Shown here: one piece after another, positions 51,230-60,106 of the stretch
Numbering within the stretch: the first letter of the stretch is position 1
Layout of the letters: every line of letters begins with the position of its first letter
Source of the DNA: Chitinophagales bacterium
Lineage (GTDB): Bacteria > Bacteroidota > Bacteroidia > Chitinophagales > Chitinophagaceae
Direction: 5' to 3'
Length of the DNA: 64,000 bases
NCBI GenBank assembly: GCA_020636495.1
Contig: JACJXQ010000008.1
Coordinates: 496,001-560,000, forward strand
Position numbers and translations under genes: made by a program
The notes under the pieces: model-generated
Seen by the model: the letters and a program-made list of their open reading frames with translations, nothing else
Told to the model about the DNA's origin: nothing
Database searches by the model: none

Positions 51230-51937
51230 ATGAAGGAAGTCATCAGTCTGAACGATATACACAAGAGCTACTACCTGGGTAAACAGGAACTACCTGTATT
51301 AAAAGGTATAGACCTTACCGTAGTGCAGAATGAGTATATCTCACTTATGGGACCATCCGGTTCGGGCAAATCTACCCTGATGAATATTATAGGCTGTTTA
51401 GATACACTGAGCAGAGGCAGGTATATCCTGAATGGTCATGATGTAAGCAAAATGACTGATGATGAGTTGGCTGATGTACGCAATACAGAAATAGGTTTTG
51501 TGTTCCAGCAGTTCAACCTGCTGCCAAGGCTGACAGCATGGGAGAATGTAGCACTGCCGCTTATCTATGCCGGAATAAGCAAAAAAGACAGGGAAGAGCA
51601 AGCCAGGGCCATGCTGGATAAAGTAGGCCTTTCGGACAGGGCGCATCACAAACCTAATGAGTTATCGGGTGGACAGAGCCAGCGTGTTGCTGTAGCAAGG
51701 GCACTTATCAATAATCCGTCAATAATACTGGCAGATGAACCTACAGGTAACCTGGATACCAAAACATCGGAAGAGATCATGGAGTTGTTTGGTGATATAC
51801 ACGCCCAGGGCAATACAGTAATGCTGGTAACACACGAGGAGGATATTGCCAACTTTACCAACCGGATAGTCAGGATAAGAGATGGTGTGGTAGAAAGTGA
51901 TACTACCCGGACTCCTAAAGAGATCATAAACAGTTAA
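51230..51937 (+). CDS. ABC transporter ATP-binding protein, LolD/MacB type
   Basis: A 235-residue ATPase with all motor motifs: Walker A GPSGSGKST near residue 44, Q-loop FQQFNLLP, signature LSGGQSQRVAVARAL, Walker B IILADEPTGNLD and H-loop VTHEED. The GCLD after Walker A and the overall pattern fit the LolD/MacB/FtsE-like group that powers lipoprotein release or macrolide/peptide efflux. No permease is adjacent, so the partner must be elsewhere. The next gene is a cobalamin adenosyltransferase, 33 bases downstream. Confidence 0.9.
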   Translation: MKEVISLNDIHKSYYLGKQELPVLKGIDLTVVQNEYISLMGPSGSGKSTLMNIIGCLDTLSRGRYILNGHDVSKMTDDELADVRNTEIGFVFQQFNLLPRLTAWENVALPLIYAGISKKDREEQARAMLDKVGLSDRAHHKPNELSGGQSQRVAVARALINNPSIILADEPTGNLDTKTSEEIMELFGDIHAQGNTVMLVTHEEDIANFTNRIVRIRDGVVESDTTRTPKEIINS

Positions 51938-51970
51938 AACAATTTAGCCCCTATTGGGGTTGGGGTTATT

Positions 51971-52531
51971 ATGGCATTTAAGATATATACTAAAACAGGA
52001 GACAAAGGAAGTACCAGCCTGATAGGTGGCGTGAGGGTGCCTAAAAACCATATTCGCATAGAGAGTTATGGTACAGTAGATGAGTTGAACTCATACCTGG
52101 GTATGGTGCGCGATATGGCCAACGATGCACTTGTAAATGAATGGATACACGAGGTGCAGGACAGGTTGTTTACCATCGGTTCGGTACTGGCTACTGACCC
52201 GGGCAAAGAAATAAAAATGAAATTGCCCGATCTGCATGAGGCAGATGTAATATTCCTGGAGCAGAAGATAGACGAGATGAATGAGTCATTGCCCGAGATG
52301 CGTTCATTTATACTGCCCGGAGGCAACCTGGCATCTTCTACAACCCATGTAGCACGATGTGTTTGCCGCAGGGCCGAGCGTATTTGTGTGGCTATGCAGG
52401 AGCAAAACGAAGTGGTACCTGAACTTATTGTTACTTATCTGAATCGCTTGTCAGACTTTTTGTTTGTACTGGCCAGGCATATAGCGCATATCAATGGTGC
52501 TGAAGACATGCCGTGGAGGGCGAGGTTGTAA
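51971..52531 (+). CDS. Cob(I)yrinic acid a,c-diamide adenosyltransferase, PduO type
   Basis: A 186-residue PduO/MMAB-type ATP:cobalamin adenosyltransferase that makes adenosylcobalamin. Family signs are KIYTKTGDKGSTSLIGG at the N-terminus, the helix with ESYGTVDELNSYLG, FILPGGN, the arginine-rich RCVCRRAER near residue 138 and LNRLSDFLFVLAR. The stop overlaps nothing but lies 14 bases before a DUF6265-like lipoprotein start. It is likely to serve B12-dependent enzymes encoded elsewhere. Confidence 0.93.
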   Translation: MAFKIYTKTGDKGSTSLIGGVRVPKNHIRIESYGTVDELNSYLGMVRDMANDALVNEWIHEVQDRLFTIGSVLATDPGKEIKMKLPDLHEADVIFLEQKIDEMNESLPEMRSFILPGGNLASSTTHVARCVCRRAERICVAMQEQNEVVPELIVTYLNRLSDFLFVLARHIAHINGAEDMPWRARL

Positions 52532-52545
52532 AATTCCGGACATTT

Positions 52546-53025
52546 ATGAAGAAGATAATCTTAGTAGCCACTGCCTGCATATCACTACAGGCATGTGGCA
52601 ATAATACTTCCAAAGAAAGTTCCAGGCTGAAATCTATCAGCTGGATATTAGGATACTGGGAAATGAATACCCCTGAAGGAAGCGTAACAGAATCGTGGAT
52701 ACGCAATAGTGATACCAGTTACTCGGGCGTAGGCAAGTTTATCGATTCATCGGGTAAAGTGATGTCTACCGAAGAGATAGAGATCATACAGAGGGGAGAT
52801 ATGTTGCTGTATATCCCGACTGTAAGTAACCAGAACGGAGGAGAGCCCATAGTTTTTGCTGAAGCTTTTTACACAGATACTTCCATCAGCTTTTTAAATG
52901 CGGAACATGATTTTCCGCAGCGCATTACTTATGTCAAAACCTCTGACAGTACTATACTGGCCTATATTGAAGGAGATATAAACGGGGAGATACAACGGAT
53001 AGACTATCCTTACAGCAGAAAATGA
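52546..53025 (+). CDS. DUF6265-like lipoprotein
   Basis: A 159-residue lipoprotein (SLQAC, lipid-modified Cys near residue 17) with the DUF6265 pattern: SWILGYWEMNTPEGSVTESW, then GVGKFID and HDFPQRITYVK. The fold is probably a small beta-barrel; the role is unknown. ATG at 52546 supplies the signal peptide, while an ATG 11 codons upstream would not. The stop TGA (53023-53025) directly abuts the convergent MtfA-like stop, forming TGATCA. Confidence 0.75.
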   Translation: MKKIILVATACISLQACGNNTSKESSRLKSISWILGYWEMNTPEGSVTESWIRNSDTSYSGVGKFIDSSGKVMSTEEIEIIQRGDMLLYIPTVSNQNGGEPIVFAEAFYTDTSISFLNAEHDFPQRITYVKTSDSTILAYIEGDINGEIQRIDYPYSRK

Positions 53026-53808
53026 TCAGGCTGCTTTGGGCTGATACATTTTGTGCAGCATGTTGTATAGTTCAGGGTACTGAGACTTGAAATGATCAGG
53101 CTGTTTGAAGTAATATTCCGAGACCACGGCAAAGAACTCCGCTTCGCTGGTAGCGCCATAAGGGTTGATGTCTGTAAGACCTTCTTTAATAGCCCTGATA
53201 TATGCCTGCATATAGCTTTTCCATTCTTTGGTACTTTGCTTGTCCAGCAGGTATTGCGGCACACCGTCAGTAGCACCATCGGCTTTGTCTATCAGGTGTG
53301 CAAATTCGTGTATAGCTGTATTGTGTGCATTGTCTGGATACAGGTAGCCTGCCCTGAGTGCTGGTTGGGAAAGAATCATTTCACGGTTCATTACGCCGTC
53401 GCCTACCATGCCTAATACATTCCTGTCCGGTCCGTCCAGTTCGTATCTTTTACTGAAGGTCCCTTCGTATAACAGTACCTCATCCAGGTTGTTGTATCGC
53501 CAGTTCAGGTAACCAAACAATGGAATGACAGCACTGGCTGCAATAAATACCAGGTCAACATCGTGCACTACTACATTTCCTGTTCCTGTCACTTTGGTTC
53601 GCGCCAGGAAATCGCGCATACGTTCCTCAAATATAGCTTTATCTTCTGCGCTCAATGCCCTGTAGTAGGGTACGTAGCTATGCAGGAGGAATGTAGTACC
53701 TGCCGGCAATTTGTAAGCTGCCAGCTTTTTTTGCTTCCTTTTCCAAAGCAGGTAGTTCGTTACAATGATGCCAACTATGACCAGCGATACGATGATGCCT
53801 TTCAACAT
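53026..53808 (-). CDS. MtfA-like zinc peptidase (M90 family)
   Basis: A 260-residue protein with an N-terminal membrane helix (residues 4-21) and the MtfA (Mlc titration factor) peptidase domain. The zinc motif HEFAH is at residues 167-171, followed by LIDKADGATDGVP and a downstream glutamate in EAEFFAVVSEYYF. In E. coli MtfA is an aminopeptidase that also binds the Mlc repressor; whether that holds here is unknown. The N-terminal anchor is typical of Bacteroidota homologues. It is convergent with the DUF6265 gene, with no bases between. Confidence 0.88.
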   Translation of the reverse strand: MLKGIIVSLVIVGIIVTNYLLWKRKQKKLAAYKLPAGTTFLLHSYVPYYRALSAEDKAIFEERMRDFLARTKVTGTGNVVVHDVDLVFIAASAVIPLFGYLNWRYNNLDEVLLYEGTFSKRYELDGPDRNVLGMVGDGVMNREMILSQPALRAGYLYPDNAHNTAIHEFAHLIDKADGATDGVPQYLLDKQSTKEWKSYMQAYIRAIKEGLTDINPYGATSEAEFFAVVSEYYFKQPDHFKSQYPELYNMLHKMYQPKAA

Positions 53809-53886
53809 ATACCAAATATAAGGAGTGGCGTTTTATCGGTTGATATGTGAATATAGACAAAACACATAATCGCCTGGGGGTAAAAT

Positions 53887-53918
53887 AAAACCGTCCCACT
53901 TTTCAGCGGGACGGTTTT
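53887..53918 (-). terminator. ArsR gene terminator
   Basis: AAAACCGTCCCACT (53887-53900) pairs with AGCGGGACGGTTTT (53905-53918) with one mismatch. A/T runs on both sides allow bidirectional use. It serves the ArsR-family gene starting at 54307. Confidence 0.8.
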
Positions 53919-53944
53919 ATTAATTAGTTATTAACTGAGTTTGA

Positions 53945-54307
53945 TTACGCCTCGTCAGAGTTAACCAACTCGTTTACAAACTTAGCAACAGCAGCTATGC
54001 GAGCATGGTTCAGTGCATAGTGGATGAACTTACCATCACGCTCAGTGATAACGATGTTAGCACGACGCAGAATAGCCAGGTGCTGAGAAGCAACAGACTG
54101 CTCAAGACGCAGTTTCACGTAAATGTCTGTAACATTCATACGCTTGTTCTCTTCCAACAACTTAACGATCTGCTGGCGCAGTTTGTGGTTGATAGCCCTT
54201 AAGGTCATCGCTGCATTCTTTACTGCCATGTAATCCAGCTTAATTTGTTCGTTTGAACCTTCATCTTTACGAATAACCAGCGTGTTTGCTGACATAGTCG
54301 TTTCCAT
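53945..54307 (-). CDS. ArsR-family winged-helix regulator without metal-binding cysteines
   Basis: A 120-residue ArsR-like DNA-binding protein: helix MTLRAINHKLRQQIVKLLEE, then the recognition helix in QSVASQHLAILRRANIVITERDGKFIHYAL. The ELCVC-type metal motif in helix alpha3 is replaced by MNVTDIYVKL, so arsenic or zinc sensing through it is unlikely. Similar Bacteroidota proteins may be redox or general regulators. Both ATG at 54307 and at 54295 are possible. It stands alone with its own terminator. Confidence 0.82.
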   Translation of the reverse strand: METTMSANTLVIRKDEGSNEQIKLDYMAVKNAAMTLRAINHKLRQQIVKLLEENKRMNVTDIYVKLRLEQSVASQHLAILRRANIVITERDGKFIHYALNHARIAAVAKFVNELVNSDEA

Positions 54308-54494
54308 CTACAAAAAATTTACTAATGAATAATAAAAAAATACAAAAACTAATTAATATAATATAGTCCTACTATATGTTCTATTAACGGAGTGCAAACA
54401 TACACCAAATGCAAATATGAAACAACAATATATTTGTGAATTCTGTTAAACCACCGTTAAATTGACGCAAATTATTAATGTGTGACTCTTGTAA

Positions 54495-55178
54495 CTATTT
54501 GGTTGTCTTTGGTTTATGTGTATAAACTTGTTTTAAATAAAAAGGCTCGGCAGATGCCAATGTGATAAAACCATGACAATTGTATTGTTCGGACGTATAT
54601 CTTACCCAACTGTCAATATCTATCTTCTCAGTGCCGTTTTCATGTTCAGGTTGGACATTAAATACAGACCTGATAACATCATTAATGTACCCTGTTACCA
54701 ACCCGGAGCCGGGTATTTCAGCAGCAATATTTGCTAATTGTTCTTCAAATATGTGCCGTGGTTCTATTAGTACCTGCAGGCTTTTGTTATATACCGCGAT
54801 AAAGTATTCTTTATCTCTGGCCTGTAGTATACTGACAATGTTTGCAACCTCTTCATTACTGTAAGCATGACGGGTAGCCATGAGCAACAGTTTGTTGTGC
54901 ATCATCAATGGCTTGTCCAGTGCATAGCAAAAGCCCTTGGCTGTAGCCAGCCCGATGCGTAGTCCTGTGTATGACCCCGGGCCACCACAAACTGCAATGG
55001 CGTGCAGGTCGTTCAGGCCGATGCTGTTTTGCTGCAGCAATTGTTCGATGTTGGTATTCAACGTTGCCGCATGGTTACGTGTATCAGTGTTCTCTATAAC
55101 ACCAATGGATGATCCGTCCTTTGCCAGTGCTACAAGCCCGGTGTCTCCCGAAGTATCTATGTGTAAAATATAGGCCAT
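54495..55178 (-). CDS. tsaB: tRNA threonylcarbamoyladenosine biosynthesis protein TsaB
   Basis: A 227-residue ASKHA-fold protein: ILHIDTSGDTGLVALA at the start, NHAATL, then VCGGPGSYTGLRIGLATAKG near residue 62. It works with TsaD, TsaE and TsaC to make t6A37 in tRNAs reading ANN codons. The C-terminal part is variable, as usual. It is divergent from ridA with overlapping promoter elements. Confidence 0.93.
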   Translation of the reverse strand: MAYILHIDTSGDTGLVALAKDGSSIGVIENTDTRNHAATLNTNIEQLLQQNSIGLNDLHAIAVCGGPGSYTGLRIGLATAKGFCYALDKPLMMHNKLLLMATRHAYSNEEVANIVSILQARDKEYFIAVYNKSLQVLIEPRHIFEEQLANIAAEIPGSGLVTGYINDVIRSVFNVQPEHENGTEKIDIDSWVRYTSEQYNCHGFITLASAEPFYLKQVYTHKPKTTK

Positions 55179-55188
55179 ATATGGTTTG

Positions 55189-55196
55189 CAAATGTA
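55189..55196 (-). promoter_or_regulatory. tsaB promoter -7 element
   Basis: On the minus strand TACATTTG lies 10 bases before the tsaB start. It is the mirror image of the ridA element at 55207-55214, ten bases away. Confidence 0.6.
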
Positions 55197-55206
55197 CGGT
55201 GAGTAT

Positions 55207-55214
55207 TACATTTG
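55207..55214 (+). promoter_or_regulatory. ridA promoter -7 element
   Basis: TACATTTG lies only 3 bases before the ridA ATG, which implies a leaderless or nearly leaderless mRNA. It also explains why the upstream TTG (55212) cannot be the start. Confidence 0.55.
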
Positions 55215-55217
55215 TGT

Positions 55218-55598
55218 ATGGAAAAGAAAGTAATTCGTACAGATAACGCACCTGCACCGATCGGGCCTTACAACCAGGCCATTCAATACGGCGATATGCT
55301 GTTCGTATCAGGACAGATAGCAATAGACCCGAAAACAGGTAACCTGGTAGAGGGTGATATACAAGCTGAAACGCGTATGGTGATGCAGAACCTTGAGTCG
55401 GTACTGGCTGCTGCCGGTATGAATTTCTCGAATGTGATCAAATCTTCTATTTTCCTGATGGACATGGGCCAGTTTGCACAAGTTAATGAGGTATACGGAG
55501 GCTATTTTACCGTAGACCCTCCCGCGCGTGAAACGGTACAGGTAGCAGGGCTGCCCAAAGGTGTAAATGTAGAGATCAGTGTGGTGGCAGGCAGGTAA
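55218..55598 (+). CDS. ridA: RidA family reactive enamine/imine deaminase
   Basis: A 126-residue RidA protein that hydrolyses reactive 2-aminoacrylate-type enamines formed by PLP enzymes. Signature residues are APAPIGPYNQAI near the start, FVSGQIAID, the Arg of PARETVQV (about residue 104) and VEISVVAG at the end. ATG at 55218 is preferred over a TTG two codons upstream. The protein is expected to be a cytoplasmic trimer. Confidence 0.93.
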   Translation: MEKKVIRTDNAPAPIGPYNQAIQYGDMLFVSGQIAIDPKTGNLVEGDIQAETRMVMQNLESVLAAAGMNFSNVIKSSIFLMDMGQFAQVNEVYGGYFTVDPPARETVQVAGLPKGVNVEISVVAGR

Positions 55599-55697
55599 TT
55601 TTAACCTGTTCATAATACCGCTGAAGTCCTTGAAAACAGGGGCAAAGATATATTGTTAAAAGCCCTGATATTGCTTGCTGTAACGGGGTGTTTTTGT

Positions 55698-55705
55698 TAT
55701 CTTTG
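55698..55705 (+). promoter_or_regulatory. gyrB promoter -7 element
   Basis: TATCTTTG with TTG at 55675-55677, 20 bases upstream, matches the consensus. It predicts a gyrB leader of about 95-100 bases. Confidence 0.7.
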
Positions 55706-55807
55706 TATGGTTATTTTTAACCTAACGTATGATGTAATTGCCGTATGTATTATGCGGTGATCAGTAACCATTCCGGGCCTGAGAACAGGGCCTTGTTCAA
55801 CTAAAAT

Positions 55808-57787
55808 ATGAGTACAGAAAATTCTGCTGTCAACACTCCGGGTAATACAGGCTATGATGCCGCAAGTATACAAGTATTAGAAGGTTTGGAAGCGGTGCGT
55901 AAGCGCCCTGCCATGTATATTGGCGATATCGGTGTTAAAGGTTTGCATCATCTTGTTTACGAGGTCGTAGACAACTCTATTGATGAAGCCCTTGCCGGCC
56001 ACTGTAAATACATTACAGTAACTATTCACGAAGACAACTCTATCAGTGTACAGGACGACGGCCGCGGTATACCAACAGGCATGCATCCGAAAGAAGGCCG
56101 TAGTGCCCTTGAGGTGGTAATGACCGTACTGCACGCAGGTGGTAAGTTCGATAAAGACTCCTATAAAGTATCAGGAGGGTTGCATGGTGTCGGTGTAAGT
56201 TGTGTGAATGCACTGAGTATGCATATGCACACAACCGTGTACCGCGAAGGGAAGATATTTGAGCAGGAATATGAAAAGGGCATACCCATGTATTCCGTAC
56301 GCGAAAAAGGGACAACTGATAAGCGCGGTACACATCAGCACTTCTGGCCCGATAATAGTATTTTTAAAGAGACCACCTATAACAGGGAGATACTGGCAGG
56401 CCGCCTGCGCGAATTATCTTACCTGAACAGAGGTATACATATCACGCTGGTAGATGAGCGTGAGCAGGACGAAGACGGTAAGCATGTATCGCAGGTGTTC
56501 TTCAGTGAAGGCGGCATAGTAGAATTTGTGCAGATGCTGGACGAATCAGCTAAACGCACACCATTGCTTGCCAACCCGATATATGTAGAAGCACATGATG
56601 ATGATACCAATGTAGCAGTAGATGTTGCACTGAACTACAACACCTCATACAACGAACACATCTTCTCATACGTTAACAACATTAACACGATTGAAGGTGG
56701 TACGCACGTATCTGGTTTTCGCAGGGCTATTACCCGTGTGTTCAAATCGTATGGCGATAAGAACAAACTGTTTGAAAAAGCCAAGGTAGAGATAACAGGT
56801 GATGATTTCCGCGAAGGCCTGAGTGCTATTATTTCTGTAAAGGTTCCTGAGCCACAGTTTGAAGGCCAGACCAAAACCAAGCTGGGTAACAACGAGGTGA
56901 TGGGTGTGGTTGATGTTTCAGTAAGCCGTGTATTAGAGGCTTACCTGGAAGAGAATCCAAAAGCTGCCAAGATGATCATTGACAAGGTGATCATTGCTGC
57001 GCAGGCACGTGCAGCTGCACGTAAAGCCCGCGAATTGGTGCAACGTAAGAGCGTATTGTCAGGTGGTGGTATGCCCGGAAAACTGGCCGACTGTTCTGAT
57101 AAAGATCCTGAACGTTGCGAACTGTACCTGGTGGAGGGTGACTCGGCAGGTGGTACAGCCAAGCAGGGCCGCGACCGTAGCTACCAGGCTATATTGCCAC
57201 TACGTGGTAAGATACTGAATGTAGAAAAAGCACAGGAGCATAAGATATACGAGAACGAAGAGATAAAGAATATGTTCACTGCATTGGGTGTATCGGTAGG
57301 TACCGAAGATGACCCTAAGGCGCTGAACTTATCCAAGCTTCGTTATCACAAGATCATTATCATGACCGATGCCGACGTGGATGGTTCTCACATTGCTACG
57401 TTGATACTTACGTTCTTCTTCCGTTATATGACCACACTGGTAGAACAAGGCCACGTGTACCTGGCACAGCCGCCATTGTACTTAGTGAAGAAAGGTAAAG
57501 AGCAGGAATACGCATGGACAGAAGAACAGCGTAAAGCATTGATAGAGCGACTGGGACATGGTAAAGAAGACAGCGTGAACATACAGCGCTATAAAGGTCT
57601 GGGTGAGATGAACGCTGACCAACTTTGGGAAACAACCATGAACCCTGACACACGATTGATGAAGCAAGTGACCATTGAAAGTGCTGCTGAGGCTGATCGT
57701 GTTTTCTCTATGCTGATGGGTGATGAAGTAGCACCACGCAGGGAGTTCATCGAGAGCCATGCCAAGTACGCCAAGATTGACGTATAA
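55808..57787 (+). CDS. gyrB: DNA gyrase subunit B
   Basis: A 659-residue type IIA topoisomerase subunit that supplies ATP hydrolysis for DNA supercoiling. The GHKL domain has Glu52 in YEVVDNSIDEALAGH and Asp84 in DDGRGIP, and GLHGVGVSCVNAL. The TOPRIM domain has EGDSAGG and MTDADVDGSHI. The end reads RREFIESHAKYAKIDV, typical of GyrB rather than ParE. gyrA is not in the window. It is followed by a strong terminator. Confidence 0.96.
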   Translation: MSTENSAVNTPGNTGYDAASIQVLEGLEAVRKRPAMYIGDIGVKGLHHLVYEVVDNSIDEALAGHCKYITVTIHEDNSISVQDDGRGIPTGMHPKEGRSALEVVMTVLHAGGKFDKDSYKVSGGLHGVGVSCVNALSMHMHTTVYREGKIFEQEYEKGIPMYSVREKGTTDKRGTHQHFWPDNSIFKETTYNREILAGRLRELSYLNRGIHITLVDEREQDEDGKHVSQVFFSEGGIVEFVQMLDESAKRTPLLANPIYVEAHDDDTNVAVDVALNYNTSYNEHIFSYVNNINTIEGGTHVSGFRRAITRVFKSYGDKNKLFEKAKVEITGDDFREGLSAIISVKVPEPQFEGQTKTKLGNNEVMGVVDVSVSRVLEAYLEENPKAAKMIIDKVIIAAQARAAARKARELVQRKSVLSGGGMPGKLADCSDKDPERCELYLVEGDSAGGTAKQGRDRSYQAILPLRGKILNVEKAQEHKIYENEEIKNMFTALGVSVGTEDDPKALNLSKLRYHKIIIMTDADVDGSHIATLILTFFFRYMTTLVEQGHVYLAQPPLYLVKKGKEQEYAWTEEQRKALIERLGHGKEDSVNIQRYKGLGEMNADQLWETTMNPDTRLMKQVTIESAAEADRVFSMLMGDEVAPRREFIESHAKYAKIDV

Positions 57788-57817
57788 CAGATACCAACTA
57801 ACATTCTTTAGATAAAC

Positions 57818-57845
57818 AAAGTCCTGCTGGAAAGCAGGACTTTTT
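57818..57845 (+). terminator. gyrB terminator
   Basis: AAAGTCCTGCT (57818-57828) and AGCAGGACTTT (57833-57843) form a perfect stem around GGAA, followed by T. Confidence 0.9.
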
Positions 57846-58043
57846 ACTTATGCCTTTCTGCTGATGCAAAAAGGACATTACCCCTATTGAAACGAAAGCG
57901 TCTTTATTCCGAATACACGGGTTAATATGTTGAACACGAAACAAATCGTAAGAAAAAATCCTCTTCTTTAGGGCCGGACGGTCTGCTACAACGGTTTAAG
58001 GTATAAATTGTTGCTCTAAGCTACTTACATAATCGGGAAAAAA
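57846..58043. other. 198-bp unassigned gap between the gyrB and yidC terminators
   Basis: No credible gene is present. The stretch is moderately GC-balanced, contains GGGCCGGACGGTCTGC, and sits between two strong terminators. It could hold a small RNA, but no promoter of the TAnnTTTG type was found on either strand. Confidence 0.4.
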
Positions 58044-58079
58044 CAAAAATCCCCGCAGGTATACCTGCGGGGATTTTTG
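58044..58079. terminator. 36-bp perfect palindrome, yidC terminator
   Basis: The bases from CAAAAATCCCCGCAGGTA to the mirror TACCTGCGGGGATTTTTG are a perfect palindrome with no spacer. A CCCCGCAGG/CCTGCGGGG core flanked by A and T runs acts as terminator for yidC (-) and for anything coming from the left (+). Confidence 0.9.
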
Positions 58080-58097
58080 ATATACAAAAGTATGTAC

Positions 58098-59939
58098 CTA
58101 TTTCTTTTTGCGCACAGGCTGTTGTTTAGCCCTTTCTGCTTGTTGCTTTTGCATTTCTTCCAGCTTGGCCTGCCATTTAGATTGTGCAGGCGGCTTGTTT
58201 TTGTTCTCCTGCATTTTAGCATGTATAGCTTTTTCGTCTATCACATATTTCTGAATGATGAATTGTTGCGCAATGCTGATCATGTTGGAGAAGAAGTAGT
58301 AGAAAGTAAGTGCCGCGGCCATTTTATTGAACACGCCTAACAGCATGAACGGGAATATGAACGGCAGGTATTTCATAATCGGGTTGTTGGGATCTTGCGG
58401 TGTCATGTTACGGTTGTACAGTGCCAGGAACAGGCTAGATACAGTCATAAGTATCGTAAACAAGCTGACATGGTTACCGTAAACTGAACTCAGTACCGGG
58501 ATATTGGCACTCCAACTGACAATACTATCGTAGGTAGACAGGTCTTTTGCCCACAGGAAACTTGCCTGCCTTAACTCAATTGACGACGGGAAGAAGTAGA
58601 ACATGGCAAATAGTATGGGCAATTGCAGTAATGTTGGTAAACATCCACCCAATGGGTTAACACCGGCTGAGCGATATAGTTTCATCTGCTCCATACCGAA
58701 TTTCTGCTGGTCGTCGCCACATTGTGCGCGTAGTTCGTCCAGCTCAGGTTTCAGTACACGCATTTTTGCGCTGGACAGGTAGCTTTTATAAGTAAAGAAT
58801 GACAACAGCAGGCGTATGATAATGGTCATCAGCATGATGATAACACCAAAGTTGCTGATGAAACTGCTGAGCATATTGAATATTGGAATGATGAGTAGCT
58901 TGTTGATGTACTTTACAAAGAACATCGGGCCATAACCCAGCGGTACCATTTCTTCCAGCCCTATTTTGTAGGAGTTAAGTGTTTTGTACCTGTTGGGTCC
59001 TATATACATTTTCAGGTCAACAGATGGGTTTCCGTTGCCTTTTACAGGTATATCAAATGTATTGCTGTTTTGCGCAACAATGTTCTCATTATCCAGTTTA
59101 GTATCACCTTCAATATTCACGCGGTTAAGACCGTCTTCTGATATCAATGCAGTAGCAAAGAAGTGCACCCTGAAACCTAACCAGTTAGCAGGTTTTTCAA
59201 GGCTCTCTTTTTGTGTATTGATAAAGGTGAAATAATCATGGTCACCATCAGAGAGATTGTAATAGAACTGGCTGTTCTTACGCTCGTTGTTGATGTCCTT
59301 TTCAGTATGCAGAGCCTGAGTCTGCCATGTTACCGGCAGGTTGTTGGTATGCATACCTTCCAACGTGATGTTGGTGCGCAGCATATATCCTTCTTTAGGC
59401 AAGGTATAAGTAATGAAGGTCTTTTTACCCTCGCCCATATCTGCTGTAAATATTATTGATTTGTTGCCTTCGGCATCCGTTTTTTCTTCGGTAGTATAAT
59501 ACAGATCGCCGGTGGCAACAGCGCCATTATCTATAGGCAGTACTGCGCTTAGTTTATTATAATCACCGTCGAACAGGATGAGTGGTCCCTGGTCGTAGGT
59601 TTTATACTTTTTAAGATTGGCCTTAACCGGGTGTGCACCTTTGGTAGTGAAGGTCAGTGCTATGTCGGCATTTTCAAGAACTATGTTGTTTGCCTCCCCT
59701 TTGAATGCCGGAGCTTTCGCCTCTATAATAGAGTCGTTGATTTCTGCTGCAGCGTCGGTCATTGTAACCTCCGCAGGTTTAGCTTCGTCGGCTGTTGGTT
59801 TGGGGTGCACCTTGGCGGCGGCTATAGAGTCTGCTATCTTCTGCTCTTCGAATTTTGACTGGGAATAATTGTTGTAGGCAAAGTAGCCTATCACCAATAC
59901 TGCCAACAAAGAAAAGCCAATGACTGAATTACGATCCAT
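58098..59939 (-). CDS. yidC: Membrane protein insertase YidC
   Basis: A 613-residue YidC/Oxa1 insertase. The N-terminal membrane helix (MDRNSVIGFSLLAVLVIGYFAYN) is followed by the large periplasmic beta domain (about residues 90-330). The conserved insertase core comes next, with RLLLSFFTYKSYLSSAKMRVLKP near 385 and the later helices (GGCLPTLLQLPILFAMFYFF, LGVFNKMAAALTFYYFFSN). The C-terminus is basic (KKK). ATG at 59939 is chosen because a TACCTTTG promoter lies 20 bases upstream. It partners YidD and Sec. Confidence 0.95.
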   Translation of the reverse strand: MDRNSVIGFSLLAVLVIGYFAYNNYSQSKFEEQKIADSIAAAKVHPKPTADEAKPAEVTMTDAAAEINDSIIEAKAPAFKGEANNIVLENADIALTFTTKGAHPVKANLKKYKTYDQGPLILFDGDYNKLSAVLPIDNGAVATGDLYYTTEEKTDAEGNKSIIFTADMGEGKKTFITYTLPKEGYMLRTNITLEGMHTNNLPVTWQTQALHTEKDINNERKNSQFYYNLSDGDHDYFTFINTQKESLEKPANWLGFRVHFFATALISEDGLNRVNIEGDTKLDNENIVAQNSNTFDIPVKGNGNPSVDLKMYIGPNRYKTLNSYKIGLEEMVPLGYGPMFFVKYINKLLIIPIFNMLSSFISNFGVIIMLMTIIIRLLLSFFTYKSYLSSAKMRVLKPELDELRAQCGDDQQKFGMEQMKLYRSAGVNPLGGCLPTLLQLPILFAMFYFFPSSIELRQASFLWAKDLSTYDSIVSWSANIPVLSSVYGNHVSLFTILMTVSSLFLALYNRNMTPQDPNNPIMKYLPFIFPFMLLGVFNKMAAALTFYYFFSNMISIAQQFIIQKYVIDEKAIHAKMQENKNKPPAQSKWQAKLEEMQKQQAERAKQQPVRKKK

Positions 59940-59958
59940 GAAACTTTTAAATGAGGTG

Positions 59959-59966
59959 CAAAGGTA
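59959..59966 (-). promoter_or_regulatory. yidC promoter -7 element
   Basis: Minus strand TACCTTTG, an exact TAnnTTTG match, 19 bases before the yidC ATG. It lies inside an upstream reading frame and supports the shorter start. Confidence 0.65.
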
Positions 59967-60106
59967 ACTAAAATGCAATTGAACCCATATATAAAGAGAA
60001 TCGTATTATTTTAATTTATTGTAATATTTATGATTATGTAGTTAAAAATATTATTTTCGGTCTCCCTACCCCGCCATATTGTGTAACCATTACAAATGAA
60101 CAGTAT

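Noticed and set aside
51982..52512. ORF on the other strand inside the adenosyltransferase gene
   Set aside because: Shadow of a complete PduO-type gene.
58025..58222. Minus-strand open frame over the palindrome
   Set aside because: It runs through a strong terminator and out of frame into yidC.
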